Below are positions 34,756 to 42,871 of a stretch of DNA of 42,871 bases, in pieces. The position numbers were made by a program, and so were the translations under genes. Every line of letters begins with the position of its first letter. Position 1 is the stretch's first letter. Source of the stretch: a virus; IMG/VR virus record IMGVR_UViG_3300010354_000182, positions 1-42,871 of that record; one strand, given 5' to 3'. Under the pieces are notes generated by a model. It was not told where the DNA came from. It ran no database searches and saw nothing but the letters and a program-made list of their open reading frames with translations.

Positions 34756-36651
34756 TTACTTGTCCTTGGACTCCGTGAAGGTTGCTTCAACAACTTCTTC
34801 GTCTGTTTTGGAAGTATTTTCTTGTTTGACCTGTTCAGCGGCCTGCTTGGCTTCAAGCAAAGACTTCATTGCAGGGTAAACTTTATTCACTTCTTCTTTG
34901 ATCTTTTCAGCATCATCAGTTTTGATTGCTTCTTCTACAGCCGCTACAACTTTTTCAAGTTCTTCTTTTTCTTCAGGTTTAATTTTATCGCCGTGCTCAG
35001 CAATATCTTTCTTGACCTGATGTACCATACTCTCTGCAGAATTTTTAGACTCAATTAATTCACGAGCCTTTTTATCTGCTTCGGCATTGGCTTCAGCATC
35101 TTTGACCATGCGTTCAATTTCTTCCTTGCTCAGACCACTATCACTCTTAATCGTGATTTTGTTTTCTTTACCTGTGCTTTTGTCTTTAGCACTAATGTTC
35201 ATAATGCCATTTGCATCAATGTCAAAAGTTACTTCAATCTGAGGCATGCCACGTGGTGCTGGGTTAATTCCTTCCAGGTTAAATTCACCTAAAAGTTTAT
35301 TGTGTTGAACAAGTTCACGTTCACCCTGGAAAACCTTGATTGTTACGGCAGGTTGATTGTCTTCTGCTGTTGAAAAAGTTTGTTGGCCTTTAGTAGGAAT
35401 GGTTGTGTTCTTTTGAATAATCTTAGCCATTACTCCACCAAGTGTTTCGATACCCAGTGATAACGGTGTAACGTCAAGTAGAAGAACATCCTTTCGATCA
35501 CCCCCCAATACAGCACCCTGAATGGCAGCGCCGGCAGCGACCGCTTCGTCTGGATTAACATCTTTACGTGGAGCCTTACCGAATAATTGTTCAACGGCTT
35601 CTTGTACTTTAGGCATACGTGTTTGTCCACCAACAAGAATAACTTCGTCGATATCTGCGGCTGTAACACCAGCATCTTTCATTGCGGTTTTACATGGCTC
35701 AATAGAGCGAGTAATAAGATCGGCAACCAGACTTTCCAACTTGGAACGAGTGATTTTAACTACTAGATGCTTCGGTCCGCTTGCATCTGCTGTAATGTAA
35801 GGAAGATTAACTTCTGTTTGTGCAGAATTAGATAATTCAATCTTGGCTTTTTCTGCTGCGTCCTTAAGGCGCTGGAGTGCCAAAACATCTTTGGTAAGGT
35901 CTACACCTTGTTCTTTCTTAAACTCTTCAACCAAGAAATCCATAATACGTTGATCAAAGTCTTCACCGCCGAGAAATGTGTCGCCATTAGTAGACAAAAC
36001 TTCAATTTGCTTGTCGCCGTCGATGTTAGCGATTTCGATAATAGAGATATCAAATGTACCACCTCCTAGGTCATAAACTGCGACCTTTCTATCTTTTGTA
36101 TCTTTTTTATCAACACCGTACGCCAATGCTGCTGCGGTCGGCTCGTTGATAATACGTAATACTTCTAGACCGGCAATTTGTCCTGCATCTTTAGTAGCCT
36201 GACGCTGTTGATCATTAAAGTAAGCAGGTACAGTGATAACGGCCTTTGTGACTGTTTCGCCTAGATAGTCTTCTGCTGTCTTTTTCATTTTGCGAAGGAC
36301 TTCTGCAGAAATTTGTGGAGGTGCTAATTCTTTGTCTTGTGCTCGAACCCAAGCATCTCCGTTTTTGCTTTCCATAATTTCATATGGCATTAGATCAATA
36401 TCTTTTTGTACAGCCTGTTCTTTGAACTTTCGTCCGATTAGACGTTTGGCTGCATAAATTGTGTTCTTTGGATTAGTAACTGCTTGACGTTTGGCTGATG
36501 CGCCAACTAAAATTTCTTCTGCGGTGTAAGCAACAATACTGGGAGTAGTGCGGGCACCTTCAGAGTTTTCAATAATTTTAGAAATTCCGTTCTCGACGAT
36601 AGCCACACATGAGTTAGTGGTGCCGAGGTCAATACCGATGATCTTAGACAT
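34756..36651 (-). CDS. dnaK: DnaK chaperone (Hsp70), full length
   Basis: 631 residues, close to E. coli DnaK (638). ATPase domain: [13 protein letters not shown] (4-16), [45 protein letters not shown]. Linker [19 protein letters not shown], then the peptide-binding domain and a helical lid ending in an acidic tail. No dnaJ or grpE is in the window, so host cofactors may serve. SD AAGGAG; a late-type box upstream overlaps the guaC stop. Phage-encoded full-length DnaK is unusual. Confidence 0.96.
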   Translation of the reverse strand: MSKIIGIDLGTTNSCVAIVENGISKIIENSEGARTTPSIVAYTAEEILVGASAKRQAVTNPKNTIYAAKRLIGRKFKEQAVQKDIDLMPYEIMESKNGDAWVRAQDKELAPPQISAEVLRKMKKTAEDYLGETVTKAVITVPAYFNDQQRQATKDAGQIAGLEVLRIINEPTAAALAYGVDKKDTKDRKVAVYDLGGGTFDISIIEIANIDGDKQIEVLSTNGDTFLGGEDFDQRIMDFLVEEFKKEQGVDLTKDVLALQRLKDAAEKAKIELSNSAQTEVNLPYITADASGPKHLVVKITRSKLESLVADLITRSIEPCKTAMKDAGVTAADIDEVILVGGQTRMPKVQEAVEQLFGKAPRKDVNPDEAVAAGAAIQGAVLGGDRKDVLLLDVTPLSLGIETLGGVMAKIIQKNTTIPTKGQQTFSTAEDNQPAVTIKVFQGERELVQHNKLLGEFNLEGINPAPRGMPQIEVTFDIDANGIMNISAKDKSTGKENKITIKSDSGLSKEEIERMVKDAEANAEADKKARELIESKNSAESMVHQVKKDIAEHGDKIKPEEKEELEKVVAAVEEAIKTDDAEKIKEEVNKVYPAMKSLLEAKQAAEQVKQENTSKTDEEVVEATFTESKDK

Positions 36652-36726
36652 AATTCTATCTCCTTATAAAGTAAGATCTTTGAGCCCTATGCTCTGTAAA
36701 CTGCCCTATAGTACAATTTACAATTT

Positions 36727-36734
36727 TATTTATC
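36727..36734 (-). promoter_or_regulatory. Late-type promoter box (GATAAATA) for dnaK
   Basis: GATAAATA on the minus strand, overlapping the stop codon of guaC, about 75 bases before the dnaK ATG. Confidence 0.5.
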
Positions 36735-37749
36735 TCAGAAATACATCGTTTATTTGTCTATTGACACGAATAAACGTAGTACATTTTGAAAGTTGTTTTA
36801 GAGTGGGTGCTCCTACGTATGTACATGTACTTCTTAAACCACCCAATAGGTCTAAAACTGTATTTTTTACGCTGCCCTTATATGGTATTGTTACTGTTCG
36901 TCCTTCGCTAGAGCGGTATTCTGCTACGCCGCCGTGATGCTTATTCATGGCAGTATCTGAACTCATACCGTAAAAAGTAACTTTGCCATCTTTGACTTCT
37001 CCACCGCCCTCGTCGTGTCCGGCCAGCATACCGCCTAACATGACAAAATCTGCGCCTGCACCGAATGCTTTGGCTACATCTCCAGGACAAGTACAACCGC
37101 CGTCAGCAATAATGTGTCCACCAAGGCCATGAGCGGCATCAGCGCACTCCACGATCGCGGATAACTGCGGGTACCCAACACCAGTCTGAACACGAGTAGT
37201 ACAAACACTACCAGGCCCAATACCAACTTTGACGATGTCTGCACCACGTAAAATTAACTCCTGTGTCATGTCTGCGGTAACAACATTACCTGCAATAATT
37301 GTATGTGATGGAAAGTGTTTTCGAACTTCTGATATAAAATCGCCAAAATGTTCACTATATCCGTTAGCCACATCGATACAGATAAAATGTATTTCGGAAT
37401 AATTTTTGAGTACAGAAACTAATCTATTCAAATCGTTATCGCTTGTACCGCTGCTGACGGCAAAATAATTTCCACCGATATCTTGTACTGTAGTTTCAAA
37501 ATAGTCTGTACTGATATTTTTTATAAGACATGTGAACATCCTATGTTGATACAAGGCATGGGCCATTTCGAGTGTACCTACGCCATCCATATTGGATGCC
37601 ATAATCGGCACACCAGTCCATGTTGTTTTGCTATGCTTGAATTTGTAAGTACGTTTTAGATCTACTTCTTTACGACTTGCTAGAGTACTGCGCTTAGGAC
37701 GAATAAGTACATCTTTAAAATCAAGTTTAATATCGTCTTCGATTCTCAT
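36730..37749 (-). CDS. guaC: GMP reductase-type enzyme
   Basis: 339 residues of the IMPDH/GMPR barrel. Catalytic Cys183 and Thr184 in [55 protein letters not shown] and the short length (no CBS domains) fit GMP reductase better than IMP dehydrogenase. It would convert GMP to IMP with NADPH, recycling host purines for phage DNA. Overlaps the exonuclease gene (ATGA). Confidence 0.9.
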   Translation of the reverse strand: MRIEDDIKLDFKDVLIRPKRSTLASRKEVDLKRTYKFKHSKTTWTGVPIMASNMDGVGTLEMAHALYQHRMFTCLIKNISTDYFETTVQDIGGNYFAVSSGTSDNDLNRLVSVLKNYSEIHFICIDVANGYSEHFGDFISEVRKHFPSHTIIAGNVVTADMTQELILRGADIVKVGIGPGSVCTTRVQTGVGYPQLSAIVECADAAHGLGGHIIADGGCTCPGDVAKAFGAGADFVMLGGMLAGHDEGGGEVKDGKVTFYGMSSDTAMNKHHGGVAEYRSSEGRTVTIPYKGSVKNTVLDLLGGLRSTCTYVGAPTLKQLSKCTTFIRVNRQINDVFLR

Positions 37750-38327
37750 TTTTCATTAGCCAATGGTCTAAACATTACGCCGTCGATCGCACTTGCTGAT
37801 CTTAATTTTTTAAATACATTCTGCACACCTACTGCTTGATTCCACGCATCTTCTAATGCATGATGTTTTAGAACCGGTGGACGATGAGGATTTATGCCTA
37901 TGTCGAACAGTGTTCGAGTGTCACGAACTTCCCAAAAACTCCAAGGAATAGCCTTGCCCATTTTTCGAAATAGGTTTTCGCAGATGATAACATCAAAACC
38001 TGCTCCATGACTCCATACACGTTTGGCTCCCCAGCAGAATTTGTAAAGTTGATTCATAGCATCAACGATGTCGATTCTGTTCGTAGGATCAAACGCTTCG
38101 TCTTGAGCAGCCTTGCTTTGTCCTGCCCACCAATCTAAAGTAGCCTGACTGACGGTGCAACCTAGACGATCGCAACTATCAAGATCGACTTTGACATAAA
38201 ATTTATCGCAGGATGGTTCATTGACATCGTCGCCAAACGGATCAAATTTTACTGCTCCGATGGTTAAGATAGTGGCTGTGGGGAGAACATCAAGTGTCTC
38301 CAAATCAATCATGATATCTGTATTCAT
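37746..38327 (-). CDS. DnaQ-like 3'-5' exonuclease
   Basis: 193 residues. DEDD-type motifs: DLE at 8-10, D112 (GAGFDVI) and H155/D160 ([10 protein letters not shown]). Resembles phage exonucleases and 3'-5' exoribonucleases of the RNase T/DexA type. The ATG stands 6 bases after a TATAAT box, so the transcript is leaderless or nearly so. Confidence 0.88.
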   Translation of the reverse strand: MNTDIMIDLETLDVLPTATILTIGAVKFDPFGDDVNEPSCDKFYVKVDLDSCDRLGCTVSQATLDWWAGQSKAAQDEAFDPTNRIDIVDAMNQLYKFCWGAKRVWSHGAGFDVIICENLFRKMGKAIPWSFWEVRDTRTLFDIGINPHRPPVLKHHALEDAWNQAVGVQNVFKKLRSASAIDGVMFRPLANEK

Positions 38328-38333
38328 AAAGAT

Positions 38334-38362
38334 ATTATACTATCTTCTCTGAAAAGAATCAA
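38334..38362 (-). promoter_or_regulatory. Sigma70-type promoter for the exonuclease/guaC unit
   Basis: Minus strand TTGATT (38357-38362), 17 bases, TATAAT (38334-38339), 6 bases before the exonuclease ATG. Confidence 0.75.
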
Positions 38363-38595
38363 TACATTTTTGGAGGAAGTTGTTGGTCTTTTAATTTCTT
38401 TAACCAACGAGCCCTGGCTGCTGAAGCCTTTCTTTTTCTCACGCTGGTTGGTTTTTCGTAGAATTCATGTTTACGCAGGTCGTCTAATTTTCCGCTTTCT
38501 TCTACTTTTTTCTTAAAGCGGCGTAGCATTTTATCAAAATGTTCGCCTTCTTTTGCAAATACTGCGATACCAATTTTAAACAGATTTTTATTCAT
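38359..38595 (-). CDS. rpsU: Ribosomal protein bS21 (phage-encoded)
   Basis: 78 residues, near the usual 65-75. KMLRRFKKKVEESGKLDDLRKHEFYEKPT, split as KMLRRFKKKVEESGKL and RKHEFYEKPT, and the basic RKRKASAARARWLKKL tail match bS21. bS21 sits on the 30S platform near the anti-SD and affects initiation, so a phage copy can reprogramme mRNA choice; phage bS21 genes are known from environmental phages. Confidence 0.92.
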   Translation of the reverse strand: MNKNLFKIGIAVFAKEGEHFDKMLRRFKKKVEESGKLDDLRKHEFYEKPTSVRKRKASAARARWLKKLKDQQLPPKMY

Positions 38596-38619
38596 AGGTT
38601 AATCAACATAATTAGAAAG

Positions 38620-39039
38620 TTATTTAATAAGATTGTTTAGGGTGTAAGATTTTTTATTGTTTATTTTATCTAGTAAATCTAATATATCGTTAGTGTTATA
38701 TATTACATTATTATTTGCTAAATGTAAATCTCTTAATGTTCCAAAATAATAACTCATAGGTTGTGCTGCTACCCAACCAATAATAACATCTTGGCCAGGA
38801 TCGGATGGGCCTTGAGCATTGAAAAACAATAGATCACATTTCGAAATTTTATCTAGTAACCATTCTACTGAATCACCCATTTTCCAAACATAATTTATAA
38901 TAGTATGCGTGGTCTCTGATTTAAGTAGGGCTTCGGAAACTGATGCGCTCTGATCTTCTGTAAGACAGACATGCATTATACGTATACCTTGCAATAAACT
39001 GTCATCGGGAGGTGTTACTATGAGAATTTTATCTGTCAT
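38620..39039 (-). CDS. Conserved phage protein of unknown function
   Basis: 139 residues: an N-terminal strand and loop (KILIVTPPDDSLLQGIRIMHV) and later DLLFFNAQGPSDPGQDVIIG, MSYYFGTLRDLHLANNN. It resembles a protein kept in T4-like cyanophages and pelagiphages (from memory), perhaps a Rossmann-like fold. Start overlaps the upstream stop (ATGA). Confidence 0.75.
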   Translation of the reverse strand: MTDKILIVTPPDDSLLQGIRIMHVCLTEDQSASVSEALLKSETTHTIINYVWKMGDSVEWLLDKISKCDLLFFNAQGPSDPGQDVIIGWVAAQPMSYYFGTLRDLHLANNNVIYNTNDILDLLDKINNKKSYTLNNLIK

Positions 39040-40499
39040 TTTTTACTCTCTTGAATCTTATTCCAGAGAGTCTTATCAGTTTGTTCTGAATTTTGCTGAT
39101 ATTTTAGTTCTTGTTCTCTTGCCCATTTCATTGCTTCTAATGCGGCTTCGTCTTTAGAAATTTCCATGTTGTCTGGTTTGGCTTCTAGATAATCTTCCCA
39201 CGGAAGTTTTTTAATGATGCCGTGCTCAAACAACTTTCGTTGACGTTTTAAACTATCATTAGGATGGTCATGTTTCCAATCGCGTTTGGCTAGTTTAATT
39301 TCTTCCGTGTCGTTCGGATCATCCTCTTCGTCGTCGTGTTCGTCGTCGGCTAAAGGATCGGTATTAACAACTTCTAAATTGGGTTTATGTGCTACGATTC
39401 CGTCATCTTTTGCCGCTTCAGGTTCATTCTTTTCCCAGGTTTTACCTTCGGGGTATAGGTCTTTGTCGTCGGCTAAAAACTTAAAATCTTCGTCTTTCTT
39501 GATTTCGGCGACACTGGCTAATGCTGCTTCAACATCAACTTCTTTTTCGATTTCTGCTAATTTTGCATTGGCTTCGTCTGCTAAATCAAGTTCTTCGTTT
39601 TTTTTAATAACAGGAAACGGCCAAGGACTGGTGACAACTTCCGGTTCGGGTTCTGGGGGAATAATGGGACCTTTAGTTCCTTCGGAGAAATCGTATTCGT
39701 CACGCATTTCATCCTTATCTTCTTCTCGGAACCATTGGAAACTATATTGACTGGCCAACAATAAAATAACAGCCAGTGGGTCAAATACAAAAACAATTAC
39801 TATAATAACCCAACGAACTGCTGCTTCGAGAAGATTTTGATCAGGGTTATCGCCATAAATCAATGCGGCAATATATTTGATTGGTCCTACTTCTGCTTCT
39901 ACTTTACGAAGTTCTTTGGCAATAGGGGCACGTTCTTCATTAAGTTTAGCGATACGAGCCTGCGCTTCTGAGATATCTTTTTGCAGTCGTCCTCTTTCGG
40001 TTTGTTGTTGACGTCTAATTTGTACTGCTCGTTCTGCCCCTCGTTCTGAATCTGATCTGGCCATAACCTGATCAACAGCTTCGTCCATTTGTTTAAGAGC
40101 ACGTCTGGATGCATCGATGTTCTCCCTTTCAGTTTTAATCTTTTCGTCGATCAATGAAACCTGTGCAGCAACATCTCCAGTTGGCACGGCTTGATCTAAA
40201 TGGGCTTTCGATAGGTAACCAAATATACCCATTGATGTAATCAACATCAATGCAGTAATAGCAATTATCAAATATGATTTTATAGCGGCTGGTGCTTTCT
40301 GCCAATTCCATTTCAGCCAAACTGTAGCCACTAGTTTACTAACCTCTAATGCCACTCCCATGATCATAATAGGAATGGCAGCAGCGGCGAATATAGAAAC
40401 TAGACCAGCAACACTATAGAAAACAGCCACAGCAGAAATAACTAGGCCGCTTAATAGAGTTAACCAGGCAATGAGTTTATCTGAAAATGTATATTTCAT
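39036..40499 (-). CDS. Large phage membrane protein with coiled coil and acidic tail
   Basis: 487 residues from the ATG at 40499, a few bases after a late box (AATAAATA, 40507-40514). Four spans near 10-100 and 225-250; a coiled-coil stretch between (about 110-210, RRALKQMDEAVDQVMAR, ARIAKLNEERAPIAKELRK); a C-terminal Asp/Glu-rich cytoplasmic-type tail with EEDDPND. Similar membrane proteins occur in T4-like aquatic phages (from memory). Possibly a virion- or membrane-associated structural protein. Confidence 0.72.
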   Translation of the reverse strand: MKYTFSDKLIAWLTLLSGLVISAVAVFYSVAGLVSIFAAAAIPIMIMGVALEVSKLVATVWLKWNWQKAPAAIKSYLIIAITALMLITSMGIFGYLSKAHLDQAVPTGDVAAQVSLIDEKIKTERENIDASRRALKQMDEAVDQVMARSDSERGAERAVQIRRQQQTERGRLQKDISEAQARIAKLNEERAPIAKELRKVEAEVGPIKYIAALIYGDNPDQNLLEAAVRWVIIVIVFVFDPLAVILLLASQYSFQWFREEDKDEMRDEYDFSEGTKGPIIPPEPEPEVVTSPWPFPVIKKNEELDLADEANAKLAEIEKEVDVEAALASVAEIKKDEDFKFLADDKDLYPEGKTWEKNEPEAAKDDGIVAHKPNLEVVNTDPLADDEHDDEEDDPNDTEEIKLAKRDWKHDHPNDSLKRQRKLFEHGIIKKLPWEDYLEAKPDNMEISKDEAALEAMKWAREQELKYQQNSEQTDKTLWNKIQESKK

Positions 40500-40506
40500 G
40501 AACAAA

Positions 40507-40514
40507 TATTTATT
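40507..40514 (-). promoter_or_regulatory. Late-type promoter box (AATAAATA)
   Basis: AATAAATA on the minus strand, overlapping the stop of the surface-antigen-like gene, 7 bases before the ATG at 40499. Near-leaderless. Confidence 0.55.
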
Positions 40515-40944
40515 CTATGGCCCAACGCCATTTTCCGGAACTATTATGATAACATGCTGTTGCTGCAATTGTTCTTTCAGTATTATACGCAATAACCTGT
40601 GTATGTAGTCTACGGCAATAACCGCTACCGGTAGGCCAGGTCATAACGACTTTAGACATACCAGACGCATTACCCTGATACCAAGTCACCGCCTGGCCAT
40701 TTTCTGTATAAAGCAATGAATGAGTGATAGCCTCGGCATGTTTGGCTTTTTGATTATCATCTAATCTTTTAAACCAACCGAGGCTAATGTCAATAAGGTC
40801 TTTTACAATAAGACCGGTTGCCTGATAGTGGAAAAATTGAGGATTGTAAATATCTTCGGCGATAACAGGACTAGATGCCAGAAGTATTGATAATTTCCCA
40901 ACTACCATCAGGTTTTTGACAACTAATGCCTTTTCTCTGAACAT
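40510..40944 (-). CDS. Exported surface-antigen-like protein
   Basis: 144 residues from the ATG at 40944; another ATG at 40908 gives a cleaner signal peptide (VVGKLSILLASSPVIA) and may be the true start. The C-terminus (AVTWYQGNASGMSKVVMTW, GSGYCRRLHTQVIAYNTER, ACYHNSSGKWRW) resembles the outer-membrane 17 kDa-antigen-like domain with paired Cys. It overlaps the upstream lipoprotein gene by 74 bases in another frame. Probably periplasmic or outer-membrane located. Confidence 0.68.
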   Translation of the reverse strand: MFREKALVVKNLMVVGKLSILLASSPVIAEDIYNPQFFHYQATGLIVKDLIDISLGWFKRLDDNQKAKHAEAITHSLLYTENGQAVTWYQGNASGMSKVVMTWPTGSGYCRRLHTQVIAYNTERTIAATACYHNSSGKWRWAIE

Positions 40945-41227
40945 TGGTATTTCCAATCGTCATCCAATATAAAAATTCGCCGCAATTACGAGCCATGCCT
41001 AATCGCGACTCTGTCAATCTCTTGATTTGATCATCTGTACATTCTACCTGAGTAATACTGTCAACCTTCTCTCCATTTTGCAAAGTGATTGTCTGAGAGG
41101 TATGACAATATTGTGGCTTCTGTGCCTGTACCTTAGGTGCAGAAGAACATCCCGAAAGAAGAATGATAATACATAAAATTACTATCAATCCCCACAGGAA
41201 GTTCTTCGCTGTGTAAGGGTGCATCAT
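40871..41227 (-). CDS. Small lipoprotein
   Basis: 118 residues. Lipoprotein signal with LLSGC (Cys27), then VQAQKPQYCHTSQTITLQN, VDSITQVECTDDQIKRLTES and SCQKPDGSWEIINTSGI, with several Cys suited to disulfides. No named family. Its start overlaps the preceding stop (ATGA) and its end overlaps the surface-antigen-like gene. Confidence 0.72.
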   Translation of the reverse strand: MMHPYTAKNFLWGLIVILCIIILLSGCSSAPKVQAQKPQYCHTSQTITLQNGEKVDSITQVECTDDQIKRLTESRLGMARNCGEFLYWMTIGNTNVQRKGISCQKPDGSWEIINTSGI

Positions 41228-41709
41228 TGCCGTGCCGCTTTCTGCTCTTTGGCCTCAGCAATTAATTGATCAAAAACAGGCTTAGGCATCTTCAATCGAA
41301 CGAAAGTGTAATGACGTCCGTTCATTGTAAAATGACCTACTTCGCGCTGAAGGTGTTCACGAATAGTTGTATCTCGGACTACGTAAGAAATCTTTGTGTA
41401 AGTTGATTTCTTTTCGTCTTTGAACTCAATTTTCGTTTCAGAATTAACTTCGCTGTTAATACGTTTGGCAAAGTTATTCATAGCAATGGCATACATCTGT
41501 TCTTCTGCTGCCTGTGCATGGATTGATTCACCGGCACCGCAGGCGTATGCCATTTCTTTACTCCACCAAAACCAACCTTCTGTACCTGCTTGAGCACAGG
41601 ATTGATACCAACTCGGTTGAGCATAAGTTTTACGTTCTTCAACATCCTTCATTGTGGAACAGCCTGAAATAGCCGCAGCCAAAATGCCTGTTACAATTGC
41701 CTTTTTCAT
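41224..41709 (-). CDS. LPP20-type lipoprotein
   Basis: 161 residues from the ATG at 41709 (a longer frame exists upstream, but it lacks an SD). Lipoprotein signal with ISGC (Cys17), then QPSWYQSCAQAGTEGWFWW and helical AQAAEEQMYAIAMNNFAKRI, a pattern of LPP20-type outer-membrane lipoproteins, which often carry PxWY near the N-terminus. A sigma70 promoter lies at 41744-41772. Confidence 0.75.
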   Translation of the reverse strand: MKKAIVTGILAAAISGCSTMKDVEERKTYAQPSWYQSCAQAGTEGWFWWSKEMAYACGAGESIHAQAAEEQMYAIAMNNFAKRINSEVNSETKIEFKDEKKSTYTKISYVVRDTTIREHLQREVGHFTMNGRHYTFVRLKMPKPVFDQLIAEAKEQKAARQ

Positions 41710-41743
41710 ACAATGCCTTTCTGTGTGGGTTACGACAATTATT

Positions 41744-41772
41744 ATTGTAACACCGCAGTCAACCGAAGTCAA
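41744..41772 (-). promoter_or_regulatory. Sigma70-type promoter for the lipoprotein genes
   Basis: Minus strand TTGACT (41767-41772), 17 bases, TACAAT (41744-41749), 34 bases before the ATG at 41709. Confidence 0.7.
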
Positions 41773-41789
41773 CTACGGTGATTACCAAT

Positions 41790-42122
41790 TTATTTGAAGA
41801 AGATCAGGGCCATCATTACTGCTTGAATAATGAAGCCAAATCCGATTGTGACGACATTAAGCATGTCTTTTTGAACAGCGGCCTTTACAAATAAAAGTCC
41901 TAGGCCTCCCCAAACCAATAATACCAAATCAACAGCAGGCAGTCGATCGGTGAGTCCGCTCATAACTGCCATCATACTAGGTAAAGTAGAGGCATGCAAC
42001 ACTAAAACTGCTAGCCAACCAAAAGTTTCAGATGAGATCTTACTGACTTTTTCGGTAGCCCAATTTTTAAAGTCAGCCATATTTTCAAAATGGGGCAACA
42101 AGTTAAATTTCGTGTTAAACAT
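41790..42122 (-). CDS. Small membrane protein of unknown function
   Basis: 110 residues with about three spans (ETFGWLAVLVLHASTL, LVLLVWGGLGLLFVKAA, VVTIGFGFIIQAVMMALIF). N-terminal polar segment (LPHFENMADFKNWATEKV). Similar proteins occur in T4-like aquatic phages (from memory), possibly holin-like. Overlaps the SleB-like gene by 8 bases, which supports a lysis link. Confidence 0.72.
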   Translation of the reverse strand: MFNTKFNLLPHFENMADFKNWATEKVSKISSETFGWLAVLVLHASTLPSMMAVMSGLTDRLPAVDLVLLVWGGLGLLFVKAAVQKDMLNVVTIGFGFIIQAVMMALIFFK

Positions 42123-42672
42123 TTTTGTCCTTCTTTCCTTTGTAGAAAATGTGATTACCGATTGAACCTATCTTTTCGAGAGGCCAGCGAGGATTAACAT
42201 AGTTAGCATGATAATATAATGCTTCTTTGAGAACACTCAATTGAAACCCTTCTAAAAGAACCTTCTTTGCTACTTCATAACTTTCTTTATATGCGGCAGG
42301 ATTGACTGGGCGTGTTTTGGCTGCAGAATCGCAATGCCATGAGAACTGACATACGACTTTGTCCATAACAACATTTTTTTGGAAGATGACGCCGCAGACA
42401 TCTTTACCAAATCTTCCATCCTTGACACGATTCATTGTCACTTGTGCAACAGCGACCTTGCCTTCAAAATTTTCATAACCCGCTTCTCTATAAATGTTCA
42501 TAGCCAAACAGTCTAACTGCTGTTCACGAGTTTTGATTGTAATAACATCTTGGCTGTAATAACCATTTACTTGTCTAAGGTTATCAAACTTTTTTGTAAC
42601 CAAAGACTGTACTACCATTGCCACGGCCATTAGGCCCAATAGACAAATAATAAAACGAATTGACTTTTCCAT
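42115..42672 (-). CDS. SleB-like cell-wall hydrolase
   Basis: 185 residues: N-terminal anchor or signal (IRFIICLLGLMAVAMVVQSL), then the hydrolase_2/SleB motif CLAMNIYREAGYENFEGKVA, AVAQVTMNRVKDGRFGKD, and Cys pairs (VVCQFSWHC). SleB-type enzymes are lytic transglycosylases or amidases cutting peptidoglycan. Likely a lysis or wall-opening enzyme. SD AGGAGG. Confidence 0.87.
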   Translation of the reverse strand: MEKSIRFIICLLGLMAVAMVVQSLVTKKFDNLRQVNGYYSQDVITIKTREQQLDCLAMNIYREAGYENFEGKVAVAQVTMNRVKDGRFGKDVCGVIFQKNVVMDKVVCQFSWHCDSAAKTRPVNPAAYKESYEVAKKVLLEGFQLSVLKEALYYHANYVNPRWPLEKIGSIGNHIFYKGKKDKNV

Positions 42673-42689
42673 TTAAGTCCTCCTTTCAC

Positions 42690-42871
42690 TTGGTGTCATA
42701 AAAAAACATGACATTACATTAAGGGAGTTAACTTCACGAGGCTCATAGAAAGAACCCTGGGTTCGTGTAGTCGTCTCCATCAGCCACCGAATGCTCATAA
42801 CATTCAGTACCTTTGGCGAGCATGGCTTCCCGAATCTCACGGGTTTCTCATAGGCCAAGACTCGCGGGTTG
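42690..42871 (-). other. Leader or gene end at the right edge, no clear gene
   Basis: About 180 bases before the SleB-like gene. A frame open to the window edge ends at 42673 but looks non-coding in composition and runs through the SD. Hairpins GAATG/CATTC (42800-42816) and GTCAT/ATGAC (42683-42705) can be drawn. Could be a structured leader or the 3' end of an unseen gene. Confidence 0.25.

Noticed and set aside
36730-37749. IMP dehydrogenase
   Set aside because: No CBS-domain insertion and the motif set and length fit GMP reductase better.
42673-42858. Frame open to the right window edge before the SleB-like gene
   Set aside because: Would need a TTG start or extension outside the window, ends in the SD of the next gene and does not look protein-like; listed only as an uncertain edge region.

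Overview
The window reads as part of a large, T4-like tailed-phage genome whose host is probably a Gram-negative aquatic bacterium. The evidence is a phage receptor-binding fibre gene at the left edge, tightly packed small genes with ATGA and TAATG overlaps, many short proteins of the kind shared by marine T4-like myoviruses (judged from memory, not searched), no ribosomal RNA, and two promoter classes. One class matches the host housekeeping sigma factor (TTGACA-like box, 17 bases, TATAAT-like box). The other is a TAAATA-core late promoter resembling the T4 late box. Curli-type secretion genes, lipoprotein signals and a periplasmic D,D-peptidase indicate a host with an outer membrane. The exact host cannot be fixed from this sequence.

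Layout. 1-2002: tail-fibre gene (runs off the left edge) and a 2-oxoglutarate oxygenase. 2012-8958: an RNA island with 30 tRNA genes covering all 20 amino acids, including an initiator tRNA, all with encoded CCA, plus several structured non-tRNA RNAs. Between them sit genes for RNA polymerase omega (rpoZ), translation factor IF-1 (infA), a dual-specificity phosphatase, a metallophosphoesterase and a GNAT-like protein. 8959-9736: the island's promoter region, with a structured RNA, tandem promoters and a terminator/antiterminator leader. 9737-19477: an early-type leftward cluster with ClpP, a nucleotidyltransferase, a DUF3307 membrane protein and many small unknown genes, including a tandem family of small proteins sharing a C-terminal F-x-(L/M)-(K/R)-W motif. 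19577-21035: rightward small membrane-protein genes.

21032-23948: a translationally coupled leftward unit with a CHASE2 adenylate-cyclase-like protein, a 55-residue protein and a D,D-peptidase. 23990-25860: rightward genes for a SpeD-like enzyme, a DUF3445 haem-demethylase-like protein and, behind a yybP-ykoY manganese riboswitch, a TerC-family membrane protein. 25835-31347: a phage curli system with csgF, csgG, a curlin-repeat protein, a FecR-domain protein, a large curlin-repeat/discoidin-like adhesin and a small exported protein. 32556-36651: bilin reductase, haem oxygenase, ClpS, Hsp20 and DnaK. 36730-38595: GMP reductase, a 3'-5' exonuclease and ribosomal protein bS21. 38620-42672: envelope and virion-type genes, two lipoproteins and a SleB-like cell-wall hydrolase.

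Read together, the phage appears to bring its own set of parts for host takeover: transcription (omega), translation (tRNAs including the initiator, IF-1, bS21), protein quality control (ClpP, ClpS, Hsp20, DnaK), pigment and haem chemistry, metal and cAMP signalling, and a late-expressed secreted-fibre system. Functions are inferred from motifs and family resemblance read by eye; no database search was possible.
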